Shown one piece after another: positions 60,101 to 64,000 of a stretch of 64,000 nucleotides of DNA. The notes beneath the pieces are model-generated. The model was not told the DNA's origin. It saw only the letters and a program-made list of their open reading frames with translations, and made no database searches. Location: NCBI RefSeq assembly GCF_019084045.1, contig NZ_JAHRED010000007.1, forward strand, positions 214,660 through 278,659. The letters run 5' to 3'. The position numbers and the translations under genes were made by a program. The DNA is from Paeniglutamicibacter quisquiliarum. Lineage in GTDB: Bacteria > Actinomycetota > Actinomycetes > Actinomycetales > Micrococcaceae. Position 1 is the first letter of the stretch, and each line of letters starts with the position of its first letter.

Positions 60101-60635
60101 CGCTGTCTACCAATTCGGCTGGCTCGGCGAGGTGTTCGACGTGAACGTGCCGGGTCCGATCATGAGCTTCCTGCCGATCCTGCTCACCGGCATCCTCTTC
60201 GGGCTGGCCATGGACTACCAGGTGTTCCTGGTCGCCGGGATGCGCGAGTCCTTCGCCCACGGGCAGCCGGCCCGCGCCGCGGTGCGCTCCGGCTTCGCCC
60301 ACGCGGCCCCGGTGGTCACCGCCGCGGCGCTGATCATGACCAGCGTGTTCGCCGGGTTCGTGTTCTCGCACCTGACGATGATCCGGGCGATCGGGTTCTC
60401 GCTGGCCATCGGCGTGCTCTTCGACGCGTTCATCGTGCGGATGACGCTGACCCCGGCGATCATGCACCTGCTGGGCCACCGCGCCTGGTACATCCCGCGC
60501 TGGCTGGATCGGATCCTGCCGGACGTGGACGTGGAGGGCTCGAAGATCGCCGCGCTGGCCGCGGCGCACGGCGAAGGCCCCGGCACGGAGCGCGGCACCC
60601 AGGCGCCGCCGGCCCGGGATACGGTTGATGCATGA
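57171..60635 (+). CDS. MMPL/RND-family transporter with a 400-residue extracytoplasmic coiled coil
   Basis: 1154 residues; usual MMPL proteins have 700-1000. TM1 is at about 18-37. From about 113 to 512 runs a repeat-rich helical region built of short units such as AAGQAKLDAAAGEL, ADGSAALKDGQARL and LDAGARELAAGEKTL, like the repeats of YhgE/Pip proteins. TM2-6 follow at about 582-740 with the RND-type GLAVGIDYSLFIVHRHR motif, then a second soluble loop (about 790-940) and TM8-12 with FGLAMDYQVFLV. The two Asp-Tyr motifs in TM4 and TM10 are the proton relay. Likely exports lipids or drugs. Its stop overlaps the maf start (ATGA). Confidence 0.92.
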   Translation: MASFLYRLGAMAYRRRWAVVGIWAVLLLAIGLCAGAFMGKLSNTFTIPGTETQRTLDRMKVEMPELAGGTGSIVFRSADGRELTSAQHRAIESSLGELAAQSPITEVARPFELQAQLDEAKPQLTEGQAKLEDAARQLADGTKQLEEGRAALADAQAELDSGRVQLGDAKKQMAQGRTSLAAGQAKLDAAAGELADGSAALKDGQARLAAGQAEWDAGNREYQAGVAKIAEGRKALAAGAAKLDSAARELADGRGQFDAGMKKILGGQSRATIEKQLATGKQQATAGLARVDAALRDLDAGIAQVNTLAGQAKQDLANATTDAQKQAARQELSVLAAKLKDLQAQRESAADSKAGVEKNLRDIADATAGLKALDAAKARLDAGARELAAGEKTLAAKEAELEAGAGKLPAAKKQLDAGARELAVNRAKVQAAAEKISTGKAQLRAGQAELDANAAKLAAGQQEIEENQAKLVAGQKTVDEKTAALPAAEEKLEQGARDLAAGRAELAFAERRAGASEGMRFVSTDGSTAVAHVTFVGATDSLSTAERADIQSIAAGPEAAGVEVLFSKEILQDLSSIFGAAEIIGLAVAAAVLLIMLGTLVAAGLPLLMAVLGVGAGVGGTLALSSVIEMASITPALALMLGLAVGIDYSLFIVHRHRRQLLEGVPLGESIARATGTSGNAVVFAGLTVVIALSALAVPGLPFLTVLGASAAFTVLVAVLIAITLTPALLGVIGTRLVSKRAWARAGSADADALAPSNDAGNRGWGALVTRRPWIAAIASIALLAVVALPALQLRTALPDGSAEPVDSGAYKAYEQMSDAFGAGYNGPLLVLADLPAGLDERGADAANLDVADAVRQIPGVVAAIPVAVNESRNLGAIQVIPTEGPASAQTEALVHGLRDAAPGIREATGAHIAVTGQVAAQVDVSEKLAEALPPYIGIVVGLSLILLLLVFRSVVVPLLATAGFLLSLAAAFGATVAVYQFGWLGEVFDVNVPGPIMSFLPILLTGILFGLAMDYQVFLVAGMRESFAHGQPARAAVRSGFAHAAPVVTAAALIMTSVFAGFVFSHLTMIRAIGFSLAIGVLFDAFIVRMTLTPAIMHLLGHRAWYIPRWLDRILPDVDVEGSKIAALAAAHGEGPGTERGTQAPPARDTVDA

Positions 60636-61348
60636 GCGAAAACGCGAACACTTCCGATACTGCCGCCGCCACCGATCCGCGCGGGGAGGTCGAGAACCCC
60701 GAGGAGCTGCCGCTGCTGGTGCTTGCCTCGGCTTCCCCGGGCCGGGCCAAGGTGCTCGCCGACGCCGGCATCGACTTCGCCGTCCAGGTCTCCACCGTGG
60801 ACGAGGACGCGGTCCTGGCCCGGGCCGTTGAGCGCTTCGGCGAACTGGGCCCGGCCGACACCGCCTTGCTGCTGGCCAAGTCCAAGGCCGAGGACGTCGC
60901 GGCGACCCAGGAGGCCGACGGCGCGGTGGTGCTGGGCTGCGACTCGGTCTTCGAATTCGAATCCGTGGCCTACGGCAAGCCGTACACCGCCGAGGCCGCC
61001 ACGGAACGCTGGGAGGCGATGGGCGGGAAGTCGGGGATCCTGCACACGGGGCACTGGCTGATCGACAACCGTTCCGAGGAGGACGGGGACGGCGGATCCG
61101 GGGCCACCATCGGCGCCGTCTCCTCCACCACCGTGAACTTCGAGAAGGTCACGGCCGAGGAGATCGCCGCCTACGTCGCCACCGGCGAGCCGCTGCCCTG
61201 TGCCGGGGCGTTCACCATCGACGGCCGCGGGGCGGCGTTCATCCGCGGCATCGAGGGCAACCCGCAGAACGTCATCGGGCTTAACGTCTCCACGCTGCGC
61301 GAGCTGCTGGCGGAGACCGGGCTGTCGATCTCCGACGTGTGGGCGTAG
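60632..61348 (+). CDS. maf: Maf-family nucleoside triphosphate pyrophosphatase
   Basis: 238 residues. LLVLASASPGRAKVLADAGI is the Maf nucleotide-binding loop (SPGR replaces the common SPRR), DEDAV and LGCDSVFEFE the metal/acid residues, and GKPYTAEAATERWEAMGGK and FTIDGRGAAFIRGIEGNPQNVIGL the late conserved blocks. Maf proteins hydrolyse non-canonical or dTTP/UTP-type nucleotides. It normally sits beside carboxylase genes in this group; here it starts by ATGA overlap with the MMPL gene and precedes the alpha subunit by 129 nt. Confidence 0.9.
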   Translation: MSENANTSDTAAATDPRGEVENPEELPLLVLASASPGRAKVLADAGIDFAVQVSTVDEDAVLARAVERFGELGPADTALLLAKSKAEDVAATQEADGAVVLGCDSVFEFESVAYGKPYTAEAATERWEAMGGKSGILHTGHWLIDNRSEEDGDGGSGATIGAVSSTTVNFEKVTAEEIAAYVATGEPLPCAGAFTIDGRGAAFIRGIEGNPQNVIGLNVSTLRELLAETGLSISDVWA

Positions 61349-61359
61349 TCCGCCACCGA

Positions 61360-61377
61360 TTGTAGGTTTCCCACAAA
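61360..61377. promoter_or_regulatory. Carboxylase element C3 (upstream of the alpha-subunit gene)
   Basis: TTGTAGGTTTCCCACAAA; arms TTGTAGG/CCCACAA pair at 6 of 7 positions. It is the third member of the motif found twice before the beta-subunit gene. The right half, TCCCACAAA, recurs at 61423-61431. Confidence 0.6.
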
Positions 61378-61437
61378 GAAATCACGACCTACTCCCGACA
61401 CAGGGGGTTTTGGGGGTACACATCCCACAAACGCGGG

Positions 61438-61443
61438 TAGGCT
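61438..61443 (+). promoter_or_regulatory. -10-like element of the carboxylase alpha gene
   Basis: TAGGCT, about 35 nt before the start codon, with the SD AAGGAG between. No convincing -35 was found, as often for activator-dependent promoters. Confidence 0.4.
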
Positions 61444-61477
61444 CCACAAGAGCATATTTAAGGAGATAACCCCTGCC

Positions 61478-63250
61478 ATGAGTCAGTTGACGAAGGTTCT
61501 CATCGCCAATCGCGGAGAAATCGCCGTACGCATCATCCGCGCCGCCCGCGATGAGGGCATCGGATCGGTTGCCGTGTACGCCGAGCCCGACCGCGATGCA
61601 CTGCATTCGAGGCTGGCCGACGAGGCCTACTCGCTGGGCGGTTCCACGGCCGCGGAATCCTACCTGGACATCACCAAGATCCTCGAGGTCGCCAAGCGCT
61701 CCGGCGCCGACGCCGTGCACCCCGGCTACGGCTTCCTGGCCGAGAACGCCGGGTTCGCCCAGGCCGTGATCGATGCCGGACTGACCTGGATCGGCCCTCC
61801 CCCGGCGGCCATCGAGCAGCTGGGCGACAAGGTCCAGGCCCGCCACCTGGCCGAGAAGGTCGGTGCCCCGCTGGTGCCGGGCACCAAGGACCCCGTCGCA
61901 TCCACCGACGAGGTGCTGGCCTTCGCCGATGCCCACGGCCTGCCGCTGGCCATCAAGGCCGCCTACGGCGGCGGCGGGCGCGGCATCAAGGTCGTGCGCA
62001 ACCGCGAGGAAATCCCCGAACTCTACGAGTCCGCCGTCCGCGAGGCGGTTGCAGCCTTCGGCCGCGGCGAGTGCTTCGTCGAACGCTTCCTGGATGCCCC
62101 GCGCCACGTGGAAACCCAGTGCCTGGCCGACGTGCACGGCAACGTCGTGGTGGTTTCCACCCGCGACTGCTCGCTGCAACGCCGCAACCAGAAGCTAGTC
62201 GAGGAGGCCCCCGCGCCGTTCCTGACCGAGGAGCAGAACACGCGCCTCTACGAGGCGTCCAAGGCCATCATGCGCGAGGCCGGGTACGTGGGTGCCGGCA
62301 CCTGCGAGTTCCTCGTGGGCCAGGACGGGGTGATCTCCTTCCTGGAGGTCAACACCCGCCTGCAGGTCGAGCACACGATCTCCGAGGAGGTCACGGGCAT
62401 CGACCTGGTGGCCGAACAGTTCCGGCTGGCCCGCGGCGAGGAGCTGGGCTACACCGACCCCGCGCCCCGCGGCCACTCCTTCGAGTTCCGCATCAACGGC
62501 GAGGACGCCGGGCGCGGCTTCATGCCGGCGCCGGGCACCATCACCTCCATGAACCTGCCCACCGGGCCGGGCGTGCGCATCGACTCGGGCGTCGAGGCGG
62601 GGGAAACCGTCTCGGGGAACTTCGACTCGATGATCGCCAAGCTCATCGTCACCGGCTCCACCCGCGCCCAGGCGGCGGCCCGGTCGCGCCGCGCCCTGGA
62701 GGAATTCCGCATCGAGGGCATGCCCACGGTGCTTCCCTTCCACCGCGCCGTCATGGCCGATGCGGCGTTCGTCCCGGAATCCGGCCCGTTCTCGGTCCAC
62801 ACCCGCTGGATCGAGACCGAGTTCGCAAACGAGATCCCCGCCTGGGACCCGTCCACGGCCGGCACCCCGGGCGAGGACGACGGACGCAACGCCATCACCG
62901 TCGAGGTCGGCGGCAAGCGCCTGGAGGTCGTGCTGCCCGCCTCCATGGGCACCATGTCCTCCTCTTCCAACGGCAAGACGCGGAAGAAGAAGCGCGCCGC
63001 GGGCTCCCGCGGCGCCGCGACCGCCGGCAACTCGGGCGCCGACCTGGTCTCCCCCATGCAGGGCACCATCGTCAAGGTGGCCGTGGCCGACGGGGACACC
63101 GTGGCCGAGGGCGACCTGATCCTGGTCCTGGAGGCCATGAAGATGGAACAGCCGCTGACCGCGCACTGCGACGGCGTGGTTTCCGGGCTCAGCGCCGTCC
63201 CGGGCGACACGGTGTCGGCCGGCACCGTGCTGGCCTCCATCGGCGAGTAA
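61478..63250 (+). CDS. Acetyl/propionyl-CoA carboxylase alpha subunit (biotin carboxylase plus BCCP)
   Basis: 590 residues. Biotin carboxylase domain at 1-450 ([23 protein letters not shown]-grasp loop [31 protein letters not shown]), a Ser/Lys/Ala-rich linker near 490-520, and a C-terminal biotinyl domain with EAMKMEQ; the acceptor is Lys555. ATP-dependent carboxylation of biotin feeds the beta subunit encoded at 48.0 kb. AAGGAG precedes the ATG. Modified by the BirA encoded at 46 kb. Confidence 0.95.
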   Translation: MSQLTKVLIANRGEIAVRIIRAARDEGIGSVAVYAEPDRDALHSRLADEAYSLGGSTAAESYLDITKILEVAKRSGADAVHPGYGFLAENAGFAQAVIDAGLTWIGPPPAAIEQLGDKVQARHLAEKVGAPLVPGTKDPVASTDEVLAFADAHGLPLAIKAAYGGGGRGIKVVRNREEIPELYESAVREAVAAFGRGECFVERFLDAPRHVETQCLADVHGNVVVVSTRDCSLQRRNQKLVEEAPAPFLTEEQNTRLYEASKAIMREAGYVGAGTCEFLVGQDGVISFLEVNTRLQVEHTISEEVTGIDLVAEQFRLARGEELGYTDPAPRGHSFEFRINGEDAGRGFMPAPGTITSMNLPTGPGVRIDSGVEAGETVSGNFDSMIAKLIVTGSTRAQAAARSRRALEEFRIEGMPTVLPFHRAVMADAAFVPESGPFSVHTRWIETEFANEIPAWDPSTAGTPGEDDGRNAITVEVGGKRLEVVLPASMGTMSSSSNGKTRKKKRAAGSRGAATAGNSGADLVSPMQGTIVKVAVADGDTVAEGDLILVLEAMKMEQPLTAHCDGVVSGLSAVPGDTVSAGTVLASIGE

Positions 63251-63273
63251 CACCGCACCACCACCGCACCGCC

Positions 63274-63314
63274 GGGGCGGCACCCGTCTTCTTCCCGAAG
63301 GCCGGTGCCGCCCC
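63274..63314. terminator. Terminator downstream of the carboxylase alpha gene
   Basis: Perfect 11-bp stem GGGGCGGCACC (63274-63284) with 63304-63314, ending CCCCTT, 24 nt past the stop. Confidence 0.75.
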
Positions 63315-63379
63315 TTGCCGTTGCCGCCCTCTCCCCGCCGCCTGCGCCGTGGCGGCTCCCGTGGCGCGGGTGCGGGCCC

Positions 63380-63385
63380 TAGGCT
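63380..63385 (+). promoter_or_regulatory. Leaderless -10 element of the DinB/DUF664 gene
   Basis: TAGGCT 7 nt before the ATG, identical to the element before the DUF885 gene. Confidence 0.45.
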
Positions 63386-63392
63386 GGTTCCC

Positions 63393-63929
63393 ATGGCTCC
63401 TGAAATGCTTGCCCCGCACTCCGCCGACCCGCGCACCGATCCGCCACCATGCGGCAGCGAGCGGGAGACCTTGACGGGGTTCCTGCGATACCAGCGCCAC
63501 ACCCTGGAGCTGAAGTGCGCCGGGCTCCCGCCGGCGGCGCTGGGTGCCCGTGCCGTGCCGCCCTCCGGCCTCTCGCTGCTGGGGCTGGTGCGGCACCTGT
63601 CCGATGTGGAACGGTTCTGGGTCCGCTCCTCGCTGGCGGGCCACCGGGCCCCGCCGCTGTACTGGCGCGCCGACGGGGCCGACACCGATTTCGACTTCCC
63701 GGAACCCGACGCCCGGATCGTGCAGCAGTCCTTCGCCGCCTGGAAAAACGAGACGGCATTTTCCGACGCCGTCCTGGGTGACGGGCCCCTGGAACGATCG
63801 GTGGCGGCCGGGCGCCACGGGACGGTCTCGGTGCGCTGGATCCTGACCCACCTGATCGAGGAGTATTCCCGGCACAACGGGCATGCGGACCTGCTGCGCG
63901 AGTGCATCGACGGCCAGGTCGGCGAATAG
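63393..63929 (+). CDS. DinB-superfamily protein (DUF664, mycothiol-transferase-like)
   Basis: 178 residues. A four-helix DinB fold; LTGFLRYQRHTLELKCAGL, LLGLVRHLSDVERFWVRSSL with the first metal His and ILTHLIEEYSRHNGHADLLRE with two further His are the family's zinc/nickel ligands. DUF664 proteins include mycothiol-dependent S-transferases, consistent with an actinobacterial host. No SD; the ATG at 63393 was chosen because TAGGCT precedes it by 7 nt. Confidence 0.85.
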   Translation: MAPEMLAPHSADPRTDPPPCGSERETLTGFLRYQRHTLELKCAGLPPAALGARAVPPSGLSLLGLVRHLSDVERFWVRSSLAGHRAPPLYWRADGADTDFDFPEPDARIVQQSFAAWKNETAFSDAVLGDGPLERSVAAGRHGTVSVRWILTHLIEEYSRHNGHADLLRECIDGQVGE

Positions 63930-64000
63930 CGCCGCACGGGCATCCGGCCCCCGGGTGGCGTCGGTTCCCCCAACGCACCGGGCGCCCGCCTCCCCGAAGG

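Overview
The window is high-GC DNA with dense, mostly ordered operons, many GTG starts, mycothiol-era actinobacterial families (DUF664/DinB, acyl-CoA carboxylase epsilon subunit, DUF222/HNH protein, maltokinase-cap protein) and the neighbourhood gatCAB / ligA / PP2C / cyclase / PH protein / birA / acyl-CoA carboxylase. This points to an actinobacterial chromosome of the Micrococcaceae (Arthrobacter or Paeniglutamicibacter type). The genus call is inference; no rRNA, tRNA, IS element, CRISPR or phage gene was seen.

Layout. 1-5 kb: a cut-off alpha/beta hydrolase, an excisionase-type HTH protein, a two-dinucleotide-fold flavoprotein, a NylB-like serine hydrolase and a small GlsB-type membrane protein. 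4.4-12.2 kb: a LacI regulator, a cytoplasmic glycerophosphodiesterase (GDPD), a fused permease, an ATPase and a lipoprotein binding protein in one minus-strand operon, divergent from a secreted GDPD with a CBM6-like tail; two 18-bp LacI-type palindromes lie between them. 12.3-17.3 kb: a GntR/FCD regulator, split transketolase, MHS sugar-acid-type transporter and SDR dehydrogenase, tied together by repeated TGTCAAC-type sites. 17.4-20.8 kb: threonine catabolism (kbl-tdh) with a divergent LysR gene. 20.9-29.3 kb: ROK repressor, complete Opp/Dpp-type importer and Gfo/Idh oxidoreductase. 29.4-31.2 kb: a coupled ArsR-VOC-phosphotransferase cassette. 31.3-33.1 kb: DUF222/HNH protein. 33.2-36.6 kb: gatB-gatA-gatC. 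36.7-42.7 kb: maltokinase-cap protein, GNAT, nagB, inositol-phosphatase-like protein, ligA. 42.8-46.9 kb: PP2C phosphatase, class III adenylate cyclase, PH-domain membrane protein and biotin ligase. 46.9-63.9 kb: an SDR, acyl-CoA carboxylase beta and epsilon, then about 10.8 kb of unrelated genes (DUF885, MalT-like LuxR regulator, dicarboxylate symporter, TetR plus a giant coiled-coil MMPL pump), then maf, the biotinylated carboxylase alpha subunit and a DinB/DUF664 protein.

The most interesting signals are regulatory: a shared 18-bp inverted-repeat element upstream of both carboxylase loci although they are 13 kb apart; an operator array for the GntR transketolase regulon; a Ugp-like glycerophosphodiester locus built on the wrong transporter family; operators embedded in promoters for the ROK and ArsR regulators; and a recurring architecture in which genes lacking a Shine-Dalgarno sequence have a -10-like hexamer exactly 6-7 nt before the start codon, the signature of leaderless mRNAs.
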